Counted from the stretch's first letter, positions 34,326 to 43,931 are shown. The stretch is 64,000 nucleotides of DNA from Emcibacter sp. (GCF_963675455.1 NZ_OY776217.1:62001-126000); one strand, 5' to 3'. The notes: generated by a model not told the origin, from the sequence alone. Translations and numbers: made by a program.

Positions 34326-34347
34326 GGGTATAACCCGGCGCTATAGG
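34326..34347. promoter_or_regulatory. operator-like motif before the PEP-CTERM-like gene
   Basis: GGGTATAACC (34326-34335), CGGCG, CTATA (34341-34345). It keeps the GTATAACC-spacer-TATA pattern of the sites at 33121 and 43904, in the same orientation and 74 bp upstream of the start codon. Confidence 0.55.
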
Positions 34348-34351
34348 TGCT

Positions 34352-36100
34352 TCAGGGTGCAACAGCCCGGGCACCAGGTCGCCTCGAATCGGCAACGCCG
34401 AGGAACACCCCGTCCCGGTGCATGATGGACTGCACGCTGCCCATGGTAGATCCCTGTTCCGTCTCGTATCCCATGGATTTGAGAATGGTGAGTGTATCAG
34501 GACTAAAACCCGGCTCGATAAGAAGAACATCAGGCAGCCACTGATGGTGTATGCGTGGCGACGCCGTCGCCTCGGCGAGGTTCATGTCAAACACCAGCAC
34601 ATTGACAAGTATCTGAAAGACCGAGGAAATGATCTTGCTGCCGCCCGGACTTCCGGTCAGCAGGTACGGTTTACCATCCTTCATGACCATGGTCGGCGTC
34701 ATGGAACTCAGCGGCCGTTTCCCTGCCTCGATGGCGTTGGCGTCGCCCCCTATCAGCCCGAAACCGTTCGGCACTCCGGGTTTGGCGGAAAAATCATCCA
34801 TTTCGTTATTCATCAGAATCCCCGTTCCGGGAATGGTAATCCCGGCACCGTAGGAAAAATTCAGCGTATAAGTATTCACCACCGCGTTGCCCCATTTGTC
34901 CATCACGGAGAAATGCGTTGTATCCGGGCTCTCATAAGGCAGCGGGTCGCCGGGCAGAATTTCCATTGACGGAGTAACGCAGCAGGCCCTGATCTGTTTC
35001 ACCAGTTCCGCGGCATAAGCCGGATCGGTCAGCCCCTTGACCGGCACATCGGTGAAATCCGGATCGCCCAGATATTTGCTCCGGTCCGCATAGGCCCGTT
35101 TCAAGATTTCCGTCAGATAGTGAACCGACAGGGCACTGCCCGCCCCGTCTTTTGCAACGGGCAGCTTGTCCAGCATGTTCAGCATCTGGATGATATGAAC
35201 CCCGCCGGAACTGGGCGGCGGCATGGAAACAACCTCATACTCCCGGAAATTTCCCCGCACCGGCTCGCGTTCCTTGACATCATAGGCCTTGAGGTCCTCC
35301 AGGGTGATACTACCTCCAGCCCGTTCCATCTCCGCGACCAGCAGCCTGGCCGTCTTGCCCATATAGAATTCGGCCGGCCCGTTCTTTCGCAATCGTTTCA
35401 GGGACTTTGCCAAATCGCCGAGAACCATGGTTTCCCCGGCCTCATAGGGCACACATCCCGGCTTGAAATAAACACGGCAGGTTTCATCGTTATTGCGCAG
35501 GCGCGCCCGACTGGCCAGATTTTCCGCCATGTCAAAACTGACCTTAAAGCCCTTGCGGGCAAGCTTTTCTGCTGGTTCGATCACGTCAGCCCAGGACATG
35601 GTGCCGTATTTTTCCAGGGCGTGATGAAGTCCGGCCACCGTGCCCGGCACACCCGCCGACTTCAGGCTGTAACGAGTCTGTTCCTGATCAACATTGCCTT
35701 CTTTATCCAGGAAGAAATCCCGGTGCGCCGCCGCCGGCGCCATCTCCCGGTAATCTATGGCAATGGTCTTGTTCTGATCCACAAGGTGGACGATCATGAA
35801 GCCGCCACCGCCCAGATTACCCGCCCGCGGCAGGGTTACGGCAAGCCCGAAACCGACTGCCACGGCCGCATCCACTGCATTGCCTCCCTTGCGCAGAATT
35901 TCCGCCCCGATTTCGCTGGCGTAATAATTCTGGCTGACCACCATGCCTTCCCTGCCCACAACCGGATGATGGATGGAAGAATAGTCAATGATCGCCTGAG
36001 CAAAAGCCTGGGGAATGAATATCAGAAACAGCAGGAAGGAAAACAGAATTCCGCCCGCACGGACGTTCGATTTTTGTTGTACCGGTTGACGTTTCCTCAT
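34352..36100 (-). CDS. ggt: gamma-glutamyltransferase
   Basis: Periplasmic gamma-glutamyltranspeptidase/hydrolase, 582 aa. It removes or transfers gamma-glutamyl groups from glutathione and other gamma-linked glutamyl peptides. Seen: signal peptide (ILFSFLLFLIFIPQAFA), GGNAVDAAVAVGFGLAVTLP near residue 75, substrate region GGGGFMIVHL (here LGGGGFMIV), the autocatalytic Thr in DTTHFSVMDKWGNAV near residue 393, and the GSPGGSKI loop near 492. Its start overlaps the TRAP permease stop (ATGA), so it is the last gene of the DgcN-DgcA-TRAP operon. In this context it probably frees glutamate from gamma-glutamyl oligomers in the periplasm for import by the TRAP system. Confidence 0.93.
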   Translation of the reverse strand: MRKRQPVQQKSNVRAGGILFSFLLFLIFIPQAFAQAIIDYSSIHHPVVGREGMVVSQNYYASEIGAEILRKGGNAVDAAVAVGFGLAVTLPRAGNLGGGGFMIVHLVDQNKTIAIDYREMAPAAAHRDFFLDKEGNVDQEQTRYSLKSAGVPGTVAGLHHALEKYGTMSWADVIEPAEKLARKGFKVSFDMAENLASRARLRNNDETCRVYFKPGCVPYEAGETMVLGDLAKSLKRLRKNGPAEFYMGKTARLLVAEMERAGGSITLEDLKAYDVKEREPVRGNFREYEVVSMPPPSSGGVHIIQMLNMLDKLPVAKDGAGSALSVHYLTEILKRAYADRSKYLGDPDFTDVPVKGLTDPAYAAELVKQIRACCVTPSMEILPGDPLPYESPDTTHFSVMDKWGNAVVNTYTLNFSYGAGITIPGTGILMNNEMDDFSAKPGVPNGFGLIGGDANAIEAGKRPLSSMTPTMVMKDGKPYLLTGSPGGSKIISSVFQILVNVLVFDMNLAEATASPRIHHQWLPDVLLIEPGFSPDTLTILKSMGYETEQGSTMGSVQSIMHRDGVFLGVADSRRPGARAVAP

Positions 36101-38712
36101 GCCTTATCCCCTTCCATTTTTGCTCTTCTCCGCTGAAGCCAGACGACCATACCCAATATCAATACCGCCGGAATATACATCCACTGTTTCGCCGGCTGTG
36201 CCTTCGGCACTTTATAGGACAATATTTTTAACCGGGCGTCCAGTTCAGGATTATCCAGCGGGCCGTTGAAAACGGCTTCAGCGGAGAAGTAACTGCCTTC
36301 GTCTCTCAACTTTTCCAGGCCAAAGGCTTTCAGGCGTTTTTCAATATCTGCTGCCGGGCCCGCAGGCGCCGTCGCCAGGGAGACTTTCGATTTATTCTCG
36401 AAATCCATCCGCTCCAGTTGCAGTTGCAGCAGGCTGTTGTCCGGCAGCGCCGGGAGTTCAGCGGCGAAATGTTGCAGGGGACGCTCCTCCCAGGCATTGA
36501 ACATCCTGTCTATCCAGAAGCCAGGCGCCAGAAAGGTAAAGGCCGCCAGAAGCAAGGCGACGGATTCCCTGTGCCGACTGCGCACCAGGAAAAACCCTCT
36601 GAGCGAGGCGGCAAAGCAGAGGATGCCGACCACTGCCGTCACAATAACAAGCAGGAGATGGAACGGCCCGCCAATGCCGATCAGCAGTAATTCCGGATAG
36701 AAAATAAAGATAAAGGGCAGGATGATCATGCGCAGGCTATAGATAAAAGCCATAATGCCGGTACGGATCGGATCGCCGCCGGAAACCGCCGCCGCCGCAA
36801 AACTGGCCAGCCCCACCGGCGGCGTCACATCGGCCATGATACCGAAATAGAAAACAAAGAAATGTACCGCCACCAGTTCGATCAGCAGGCCGTTCTGAGC
36901 CCCAAGGGTAGTAATTACAGGCACCATCAAACTGGACACCACAATATAGTTGGCCGTGGTCGGCAGCCCCATGCCCAGCACAAGACTGATCAGCCCCGTA
37001 AAGACCAGCATCAGTATCAGATTACCGCCGGACAGCACCTCCACAAAGGCGGCAAATACCTGGCCGATACCGGTGAGCGACACCGCCCCCACAATAATCC
37101 CCGCCATGGCTGTGGCAATGGCGATCCCCACCATGTTTCGGGCACCGGAGTATAGTGCCGTCCTGAAGTCCGCAAGGCCGCTTCTGAAATCCTGTCCGAC
37201 GGTTTCATGTCGCCGCCACAGGGCCTTCAGCGGCTTGTGCGTGAGCAAGATGAAAATCATCAGCATACTTGCCCAAAAGGCCGACAGGCCCGGCGACAGC
37301 CGCTCCACCATCAGACACCAGATCAACAGGGCTACAGGCAGAATATAATAAAGACCACCCCTGAAAATATGACCGGCCGGCGGCAGATGCTCAAGGTCTG
37401 TATCCTCCTCAATCTCCGGCACGGCAGCGGAAACCTTCAGAAGCGCCCCATAAGTCAGGAGAAGCAGGAGCAGGATGATGACCGTCGCGAAGGACCCGAA
37501 AACCGACCTGATCCAGCCAAGGCCGAAATAGACCGCCCCTGACAGCAGGGCTAACCCGGCAATCGCCGCCGCCCACACGTAAAGAAGCTGCAGCACGGTC
37601 AGGCGTTCGCCGCGGCGCGGCAGTCCGGTCATGCCCTTGCGCTTTGCCTCGAGATGAACCAGGTAAAAAAGCGCGATATAGGAAATCACTGCCGGCAGGG
37701 CCGCATGTTTGATGATTTCCGTATAGGGCAGGCCCACATATTCCACCATCAGAAAGGCGGCCGCTCCCATCACCGGCGGCATGATCTGGCCGTTGACGGA
37801 AGAGGCCACCTCGATGGCGCCGGCTCGTTCCCGGCTGAACCCCACCTTGCGCATCAGCGGGATAGTGAAGGTGCCGGTGGTCACCACATTGGCGATGGAG
37901 GAGCCGGAAATCAGTCCGGTCAGGGCCGATGCAATTACCGAAGCCTTGGCGGGACCGCCCTCAAGATGACCGAGCAGGGCAAAGGCAAGCCGAATGAAAT
38001 AGTTACCTGCGCCGGCTTTTTCCAGCAGCGCCCCGAACAGGACAAACATGAAGACAAAGCCCGTGGAGACACCGAGAGCAATACCGTAAACCCCCTCGCT
38101 GGTCAGCCACAGGTGAGACATGGCCTTGTGAAAGGACGCCCCCTTCCAGGACAGGGCATCAGGCACCCAGGAGCCGTTGCCGTAGAAAATATAGGTCAGG
38201 AAAAATAGGGCCACCACCACCATTGGCAGGCCAAGGGTTCTCCGCGCCGCCTCCAGCAGCAGCAGGAGACCGAGCCCCGCAACCGCGAGGTCTAGAGGAT
38301 CATAGGCACCTACACGCTCCGACAGGGGTACATACTCAAGACAGACATACATTGCGGTATATCCCGCCACCGCGGCAATCCCCCAGTCATAGAGGGGGAT
38401 TCTACTGTCTTCCGCGCCGCGCCGGACGCTATGCATCAGGAACGCCAGAATTACAGCAAAGCTCAAATGAATGGCCCGGGCCTGGGTATCGTTGAACAGG
38501 ATCAGGAACCGCATACAGAGCGGCACAACCTCACCCAGGATGTAAGGCAGCGGCGAGGCGTAATAGAGCTGAAACAGGGACCAGGCGATGGCAAAACCGG
38601 CAATCACTTTCCCCGGGACACCGCCAGGATGGCGGACATGCTCTACCTTTTCCTTGATGGCCTCAAGGTCGGGACGGGTCGCCCTTCGCCAGAATTTCAG
38701 TTTTGACAGCAT
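36097..38712 (-). CDS. TRAP transporter fused permease (DctQM type, TAXI class)
   Basis: Inner-membrane permease, 871 aa, with many hydrophobic segments. It is the fused small-plus-large TRAP permease typical of TAXI systems. Seen: N-terminal helices with IAWSLFQLYYASPLPYILGE, the DctM-like core with SGSSIANVVTTGTFTIPLM near residue 270 and LVLGMGLPTTANYIVVSSLM near 590, and GIMADVTPPVGLASFAAAAV near 640, then a C-terminal periplasmic DUF3394-like domain and a last membrane helix before RRRAKM. Energy comes from a sodium or proton gradient. It overlaps the binding-protein gene upstream by 16 bp and ggt downstream by 4 bp. Confidence 0.9.
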   Translation of the reverse strand: MLSKLKFWRRATRPDLEAIKEKVEHVRHPGGVPGKVIAGFAIAWSLFQLYYASPLPYILGEVVPLCMRFLILFNDTQARAIHLSFAVILAFLMHSVRRGAEDSRIPLYDWGIAAVAGYTAMYVCLEYVPLSERVGAYDPLDLAVAGLGLLLLLEAARRTLGLPMVVVALFFLTYIFYGNGSWVPDALSWKGASFHKAMSHLWLTSEGVYGIALGVSTGFVFMFVLFGALLEKAGAGNYFIRLAFALLGHLEGGPAKASVIASALTGLISGSSIANVVTTGTFTIPLMRKVGFSRERAGAIEVASSVNGQIMPPVMGAAAFLMVEYVGLPYTEIIKHAALPAVISYIALFYLVHLEAKRKGMTGLPRRGERLTVLQLLYVWAAAIAGLALLSGAVYFGLGWIRSVFGSFATVIILLLLLLTYGALLKVSAAVPEIEEDTDLEHLPPAGHIFRGGLYYILPVALLIWCLMVERLSPGLSAFWASMLMIFILLTHKPLKALWRRHETVGQDFRSGLADFRTALYSGARNMVGIAIATAMAGIIVGAVSLTGIGQVFAAFVEVLSGGNLILMLVFTGLISLVLGMGLPTTANYIVVSSLMVPVITTLGAQNGLLIELVAVHFFVFYFGIMADVTPPVGLASFAAAAVSGGDPIRTGIMAFIYSLRMIILPFIFIFYPELLLIGIGGPFHLLLVIVTAVVGILCFAASLRGFFLVRSRHRESVALLLAAFTFLAPGFWIDRMFNAWEERPLQHFAAELPALPDNSLLQLQLERMDFENKSKVSLATAPAGPAADIEKRLKAFGLEKLRDEGSYFSAEAVFNGPLDNPELDARLKILSYKVPKAQPAKQWMYIPAVLILGMVVWLQRRRAKMEGDKA

Positions 38713-39695
38713 TCCGTCCCCCCGGTTGCCTGCTTACTCATCAGGCCGGCTTCCCGGTAATATCTCAATGCCCCAGGATGCAGCGGAGCGATCAGGCCTG
38801 ATTTGACCATTTCCTCCGCCTTCAGATATCTGAAGGCCGCATGCAGCCGCCTGAAATCCTCCAGATTGCCGACCACCGCCCTGACCACCTGATAGATGAC
38901 ATCCTCCGGCACCCTGTCGGAGGTGACGAAGACCGCCTTCATGCCAAAGGTTTTCACATCATAGTCCGTGCCATTATAAAGACCTGCCGGAATGACCGCC
39001 GGCGCATAATAAGGATTATTATCAAGAAGCCTGTCGATCTCAGGCCCGGCCACCTCGATAATTACCGAGTCACAGCTTGTGGTCGCTTCCTTGATAGCGC
39101 CGCTGGGCTGACCGACCACATAGGCGATGGCATCCAGTTTGTTGTCGCACAGGGCCTGGGATTGTTCCGACGCCTTAAGCTCCGCAGCTAAGGCAAAATC
39201 TGATTCCGCCCAGCCCAGCGCCCTGATCAGGGTTTCCATAGTCGCCCGTGTCCCCGACCCGGGATTGCCGATATTGACCCGTTTTCCTTTGAGATCAGAG
39301 AGACGTTGAATACCGCTGTCGCGGCGGGCAACAATAGTCAGAGGTTCCGAATGAAGGGAAAACAGGGTCCTGAGGCCCGGCCAGGCGCCGTCACGCTTGA
39401 ACAGCCTGTTGCCGTAATAGGCATGGGACTGCCAGTCGGACTGGGTGACGCCAATATCCAGCTCGCCCCTGCGCACCGAGCGAATGTTATAGATGGAACC
39501 GCCGGTTGCTTCCACGGAACAGCGAAGTCCGTGTTCGCTGCGCTGCCAGTTGACCATACGGCAGATGGCGGCGCCGGCCGGATAATAAATACCGGTCACA
39601 CCGCCGGTTCCGATCGTGAAGAACCGTTCCGCCCGGGCGACATCGACCCCTGCAAGGCAAATACTCAAAAGAAAAATCACACGCAGAAACACCAT
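38697..39695 (-). CDS. TAXI-family TRAP solute-binding protein
   Basis: Periplasmic receptor, 332 aa. Seen: signal peptide (FLRVIFLLSICLAGVDVARA), the TAXI signature TIGTGGVTGIYYPAGAAICR near residue 27, EATGGSIYNIRSVRRGELDI near 60, DLKGKRVNIGNPGSGTRATM near 132, and a C-terminal helical part. Some TAXI proteins bind glutamate or glutamine-like amino acids; others bind dicarboxylates. It precedes the fused permease with a 16-bp overlap and follows DgcA by 3 bp, so glutamate or a short glutamyl compound is the expected ligand, by inference. Confidence 0.9.
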   Translation of the reverse strand: MVFLRVIFLLSICLAGVDVARAERFFTIGTGGVTGIYYPAGAAICRMVNWQRSEHGLRCSVEATGGSIYNIRSVRRGELDIGVTQSDWQSHAYYGNRLFKRDGAWPGLRTLFSLHSEPLTIVARRDSGIQRLSDLKGKRVNIGNPGSGTRATMETLIRALGWAESDFALAAELKASEQSQALCDNKLDAIAYVVGQPSGAIKEATTSCDSVIIEVAGPEIDRLLDNNPYYAPAVIPAGLYNGTDYDVKTFGMKAVFVTSDRVPEDVIYQVVRAVVGNLEDFRRLHAAFRYLKAEEMVKSGLIAPLHPGALRYYREAGLMSKQATGGTECCQN

Positions 39696-39698
39696 AAG

Positions 39699-40715
39699 TT
39701 AACTCACCGCCGCTTCCGCCTTTTCCGTCCCGCCCCACAGATTGCCGGAGATATTCCGGATGATGCCGTTCTGGATGTTAAAACCGTCCTCGCGGTCCTT
39801 TGCCATCCACCACGGCCCGTCCAGATCGATGAAATCCGCCCCACTACACAGCAATATTGCCGGCGCCATGGACAGGGAGGTGGCAACCATACATCCGACC
39901 ATAAGGCCGAACCCCTGTCCAAGCGCCAGTTCCCTTAGCCTGACTGCCTCAGTAAGTCCGCCGGTTTTGTCCAGCTTGATATTAATATATTGGTATTTTC
40001 CCGTCAGTGCCGGAAGGTCCTGCGAGGTATGACAGGATTCGTCGGCACAGACCGGAACCTTTGGGCGATACTCCCGCAGCCCATCATCCTGCCCCGCAGG
40101 CAGCGGCTGTTCCAGAAGATCGATGCCCAGTCCGGCCAGTTCCTCATCGACCAACCTGAGGATATCCATGTTCCAGCTTTCGTTTGGGTCCAGAATGATC
40201 CGGCTTTCCGGCGCCTGTATCCTGACCGCGCGAACACGATCGAGAATATTTTCCTGATCAAGTTTTACCTTTAATAACGGTGCACGCCTATTCATCCGGG
40301 CTTTTTTTGCCATCTTTTCCGGTGTATCCAACCCGATGGTAATTGCAGTTTCCAGTTCCCTTTGCACCTCAAGCCCAAAAAGTTCAGGAACGGATCTGCC
40401 CTGCCAGCGGGCCATCAGATCCCACAGGGCACAGTCGACAGCATTGCGGGCCGCCCCAGCCGGGAGGAGTTCCAGCAGTTCTTCGGGATTTGTCCCTCCT
40501 TCAACTTCCGGCAGCACCTCCTCGATCTGGTCCAGGACACTTTCCGTGGTCTCCCCATATCTGGCGTAAGGCACAGATTCACCCTGCCCCGTCACCTGGT
40601 CACAGTTTATGGCTACATGTATAACATCCGCACAGGTCTTCACACCGCGGGAGATCCTGAAAGGTTCTCGAAGGGACCAGTTCTCATGGCAGAACGTCAG
40701 GCGTTTGTTGATCAT
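39699..40715 (-). CDS. enolase-superfamily dipeptide epimerase / N-acetyl-D-glutamate racemase (DgcA-like)
   Basis: Enolase-superfamily enzyme, 338 aa, dipeptide epimerase group. Seen: N-terminal capping domain, catalytic Lys motif LLKVKLD near residue 150, metal ligands Asp in IILDPNESWN near 178, Glu in LLEQPL near 204, Asp in CADES near 229, a second Lys in INIKLDKTGGL near 252, and GCMVATSLS near 280. Known members are L-Ala-D/L-Glu epimerases and DgcA, which racemises N-acetyl-D-glutamate. The 4-bp overlap with a DgcN-like gene favours the DgcA role here. It is cytosolic and precedes the TRAP binding protein by 3 bp. Confidence 0.85.
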   Translation of the reverse strand: MINKRLTFCHENWSLREPFRISRGVKTCADVIHVAINCDQVTGQGESVPYARYGETTESVLDQIEEVLPEVEGGTNPEELLELLPAGAARNAVDCALWDLMARWQGRSVPELFGLEVQRELETAITIGLDTPEKMAKKARMNRRAPLLKVKLDQENILDRVRAVRIQAPESRIILDPNESWNMDILRLVDEELAGLGIDLLEQPLPAGQDDGLREYRPKVPVCADESCHTSQDLPALTGKYQYINIKLDKTGGLTEAVRLRELALGQGFGLMVGCMVATSLSMAPAILLCSGADFIDLDGPWWMAKDREDGFNIQNGIIRNISGNLWGGTEKAEAAVS

Positions 40716-41710
40716 GAAATAAAATCCACAATTTCCGTCACACCATCCCTGAGAGGGTCAACACAGGGAACACTGAAATCCGCTGCAAGCTCCTTCATAT
40801 AATTCCGGGCCTTGCCCATCTCAAAGGCAGATGTGTTCACAGATATGCCACCCAATTTCACTCCCGGACTGGTCAGGGAAGCCGCCCGCAAATTTGCCTC
40901 GATACAGTCGCCGATCATTGGCAATGGCTGATGCGGCAAACCCCGCATATGCTGTCTGCCCATTTCGTGGCAAAGCACAAGTATATCTGCCTGTGCGCCA
41001 TGTAACAAGCCAAGGCTGACTCCAGCATAGGACGGATGAAAGAGGGAACCCTGCCCTTCCAGAATATCCCAGTGATCTTCCTCGTTGTTCGGGGAGAGAT
41101 ATTCCACAGCCCCGGAAATAAAGTCGGCCACCACCGCATCCACGGAAATACCGCCTCCGGAAACCAGGATGCCGGTTTGACCGGTAGCCCGAAAGTCTAC
41201 ATTCATCCCGCGGGAGACCATCGCCTTTTCCAACGCAAGAGACGTATACATTTTACCCACAGAACAGTCGGTCCCCACTGTAAGCAGCCTTTTTCCCTGG
41301 CGCCAGATGCCGGTCCCCACAGCCAACTTCTGTGACGAATGACGGACATCGAATATCCGGCGCCCGTTTTTTTCAGCCAGGGCCTTGATCTCGGGAATAT
41401 CAGACAGCTTCTGATGCAGACCGTTGGCCACATCCATACCACATTCAAGCGCCTCGCGAATGTGGGGAAGCCAGTTTTCCGAAATGGTTCCGCCGGCATT
41501 GGCCAGCCCGAGAATAAAGGTTTTAGCCCCCTTTCCCGCCGCCTCGGCAATGGTCATGTCCGGATAACCGAGACTGACTTCACAGCCGGACATCCTGAAC
41601 TGGCCGATACATTTTTCCGGACGCCACTGGGCAATTCCGCGAGAGGTCTTGACCGAGAGAGGGTCGCGCACATCACCAAGAAAAAGAAGATATGGTGACA
41701 AAATTTCCAT
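40712..41710 (-). CDS. DUF1611-family protein, DgcN-like D-glutamate N-acetyltransferase
   Basis: Cytosolic protein, 332 aa, of the DUF1611/DgcN family. Seen: N-terminal Rossmann-like part with TFILGLANAGGTISENWLPH near residue 65, DVRHSSQKLAVGTGIW near 122, a P-loop-like TVGTDCSVGKMYTSLALEKA near 143, ATGQTGILVSGGGISVDAV near 173, and GQGSLFHPSYAGVSLGLLHG near 215. DgcN acetylates D-glutamate so that DgcA can racemise it to N-acetyl-L-glutamate, which is then deacetylated. It overlaps DgcA by 4 bp and follows the CapA-family gene by 20 bp. Family assignment is firm; the acetyltransferase activity is known for marine relatives and inferred here. Confidence 0.85.
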   Translation of the reverse strand: MEILSPYLLFLGDVRDPLSVKTSRGIAQWRPEKCIGQFRMSGCEVSLGYPDMTIAEAAGKGAKTFILGLANAGGTISENWLPHIREALECGMDVANGLHQKLSDIPEIKALAEKNGRRIFDVRHSSQKLAVGTGIWRQGKRLLTVGTDCSVGKMYTSLALEKAMVSRGMNVDFRATGQTGILVSGGGISVDAVVADFISGAVEYLSPNNEEDHWDILEGQGSLFHPSYAGVSLGLLHGAQADILVLCHEMGRQHMRGLPHQPLPMIGDCIEANLRAASLTSPGVKLGGISVNTSAFEMGKARNYMKELAADFSVPCVDPLRDGVTEIVDFIS

Positions 41711-41730
41711 AATCGTTACTACCTTTGAAC

Positions 41731-43812
41731 TTAATTGATTGTCTGGGCAGAGAGCTGTTGGCCTGTAGCAACCGGCGCTGAATAACCCCGGATCTTCACG
41801 ACAGCCGGCTCTGCCGGTTTTTCATTGAACTCGATAAAATCCATCCTGAACCAGGGCCTGTCTTCTTTCCCGCCATTCCGGTCAACCATTTCCGCCCGCC
41901 ATTCAATCAGTGATACCTCATCAACGAAAGCGGGCGCCCCATCTTCATTTTCCAGAAACAACCTGAAACCCTTGACTTTATCCTTTTCAGGAGCTGGAAA
42001 CTCAATGGAAAACTGCCGCCATTCACCGGGGCTGGCGGTCAGTCGGCCAAGCTCTGCAATTCGGCCCTTTTTCAGGGCAAATCCCCTGCTTTTACCTTCC
42101 TCCCAATAACTGAGCGAGACTCTCACCGACGCTTTTTGCGCCGAACGGAGAAATCCATGCAGGGTAAGCGGCGTTCCAGGCACAAAATCATGGGTCCGGA
42201 TGAAGTTTTTCAGTTCCGTACGGGTGCCGGACGGAAGACACAGAGCCTGACTTCCGCTGTATACCACCTTCGACTGCATGGCACAGCTTGCATCCGGAGA
42301 GTTCCAGTTGTCATCAGACAGCCCCCACAGTCCCTGCTGTTCAAAATCACCAAACAGCAAACGATCCCGTCCGAAACGATAGCCGCCTGAACCGGCCTCG
42401 ATCACCCGGGGATACAGATACCACGGGGTATTAAGACGAATTATCTTGTCTCCTCCATTGATCTGCACCGTCTCAATGGCATCCAGCGCCCGTGTAGACA
42501 GCTGGATTACCGCATGTCCGCCCGAACGGCCCAGAACCAGGCCCCGTTCCGCAGACTGGTCCGCAAGCCGCCTCAACACATACTGCCGGATGCTGCCCAC
42601 CGCCGGTGTCGGATGATAGTTTTTGATATAAAGCGGCACAACCTCGGCCCGATGGAACTTCTCTCCGTCCATCCAGACATAAAGCATGGCGGAAGGATGG
42701 GTTTCATAACGATACTGATCAAAGACAAAGTTACCCAATGAATAGGCGATGAGCTTGTTCTTGTAGATTTCGAATCCGTGCACCACATGGGGATGATGGC
42801 CAATCACCAGGTCTGAACCGCTCTCCACGGCAAGCTTCATTCGCCGTTCCGTCGTCTCACTTGGGCCATAGGAATATTCACTGCTGCCGTGATACTGCAT
42901 CACTACGAGATCGCTGTTATCATTCTCTTCTGAAACAGTTTTTCGAATATTTTCGTCTGAGCCATAAGCTGCTCCGCTTTTCTCCGGCCCGTCCGCCACC
43001 TGGTTGGGCGTCACCCTCCCCTTCCAGCCTACAAACCCCAGGTGGGACGTGCGAACACCATTGATATTCTGTCGCCAGGCTGTCAAGGCTTCTTTCTTAT
43101 TCATTCCACCACCGGAATAACCAAACCCACTCTTGCGCAGGGCCTGCATGGTGGACGCCGCTCCCTCCTCAACAAAGTCATTCACATGATTGTTGCCGAG
43201 ACTGACAAAATCAATGCCGGCCGATTTCAAAGCGGAAAGCATGGCTGTCGGACTAAAAAAAACATAGGATTTCGGTGCCGTAGCTTTCGATTTTTTGTCC
43301 ATCAGCGGCGTTTCCATATTCACCGAGGCAAAATCCGCCACCGCCATATAGGGGCCGATATGAGATAAAAGCCGGGCTGCGTCCTGCCTCTCATGGCCGG
43401 GACGTATCAGCTGCTTTTCCCCACGTTCAGGGTCTTTGAAACGCCTCCCCATCATGGCGTCACCACCAAAGGCCATCATGACACGCCCCGGCTTTTTCCT
43501 GACCAGAATTATTGGCGGGATTATGTATCCGTCTTTATCCCTTGCCAGCTCCCGTCCCGCGAAACTGTGCAGAACAGTATAAAATCCGTCTGCCGATACC
43601 GTCAGACGGATCAGCCCGGACTGATCAGCGCCCACCCGGTAATATCCCCTCCGATCGGCCTCGACACTGGTTTCATTCAGATTGATGGAAACATTTTCAA
43701 CGGGATTTCCCTGCTCATCAAGGATAAATCCTGAAAACAGATCGCGGGCTGCCTGGCTTTCGGGCACGACGAAAAACAGGTAAAAAATCAGTGAAAATAT
43801 ACATTTGTCCAT
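41731..43812 (-). CDS. CapA-family (poly-gamma-glutamate) metallophosphoesterase-like exported protein
   Basis: Exported protein, 693 aa, in three parts. First comes a signal peptide (FSLIFYLFFVVPESQA) and a carboxypeptidase-regulatory-like beta domain (FSGFILDEQGNPVENVSINL). Second is a CapA/PGA_cap calcineurin-like domain (about residues 105-390) with MAFGGDAMMGRRF, SVNMETPL, SLGNNHVNDF, QYHGSSEYSYGPS, IGHHPHVVHGFEIY and AYSLGNFVFDQ, which carry the metal-ligand Asp, Asn and His residues. Third is a C-terminal galactose-binding-like domain (WGLSDDNWNSPDAS onward). CapA/PgsA takes part in poly-gamma-glutamate synthesis or export in Bacillus. Here, heading an operon of D-glutamate catabolic genes, a hydrolytic or polymer-handling role seems more likely, by inference. 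Confidence 0.82.
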   Translation of the reverse strand: MDKCIFSLIFYLFFVVPESQAARDLFSGFILDEQGNPVENVSINLNETSVEADRRGYYRVGADQSGLIRLTVSADGFYTVLHSFAGRELARDKDGYIIPPIILVRKKPGRVMMAFGGDAMMGRRFKDPERGEKQLIRPGHERQDAARLLSHIGPYMAVADFASVNMETPLMDKKSKATAPKSYVFFSPTAMLSALKSAGIDFVSLGNNHVNDFVEEGAASTMQALRKSGFGYSGGGMNKKEALTAWRQNINGVRTSHLGFVGWKGRVTPNQVADGPEKSGAAYGSDENIRKTVSEENDNSDLVVMQYHGSSEYSYGPSETTERRMKLAVESGSDLVIGHHPHVVHGFEIYKNKLIAYSLGNFVFDQYRYETHPSAMLYVWMDGEKFHRAEVVPLYIKNYHPTPAVGSIRQYVLRRLADQSAERGLVLGRSGGHAVIQLSTRALDAIETVQINGGDKIIRLNTPWYLYPRVIEAGSGGYRFGRDRLLFGDFEQQGLWGLSDDNWNSPDASCAMQSKVVYSGSQALCLPSGTRTELKNFIRTHDFVPGTPLTLHGFLRSAQKASVRVSLSYWEEGKSRGFALKKGRIAELGRLTASPGEWRQFSIEFPAPEKDKVKGFRLFLENEDGAPAFVDEVSLIEWRAEMVDRNGGKEDRPWFRMDFIEFNEKPAEPAVVKIRGYSAPVATGQQLSAQTIN

Positions 43813-43903
43813 TACTTGCGTCCCGAAAGAAACTGTTCCCGATCAAACGGATGAAACAGACTACCCCGGCTTCAGCCACCTGTATAATTCCGGTTTTTAA
43901 AAC

Positions 43904-43923
43904 GCATATAACCTTTGGTTATA
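43904..43923. promoter_or_regulatory. operator-like inverted repeat before the CapA operon
   Basis: Within it TATAACC (43907-43913), TTT, GGTTATA (43917-43923) is a perfect 7-bp dyad in the 119-bp gap between the LysR gene and its downstream target, 92 bp from the CapA start. It matches the sites at 33121 and 34326. Confidence 0.6.
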
Positions 43924-43931
43924 CACTGACA

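Noticed and set aside
35120..36136. Plus-strand frame of 338 codons over ggt
   Set aside because: Antisense to a complete gamma-glutamyltransferase; no domain seen.
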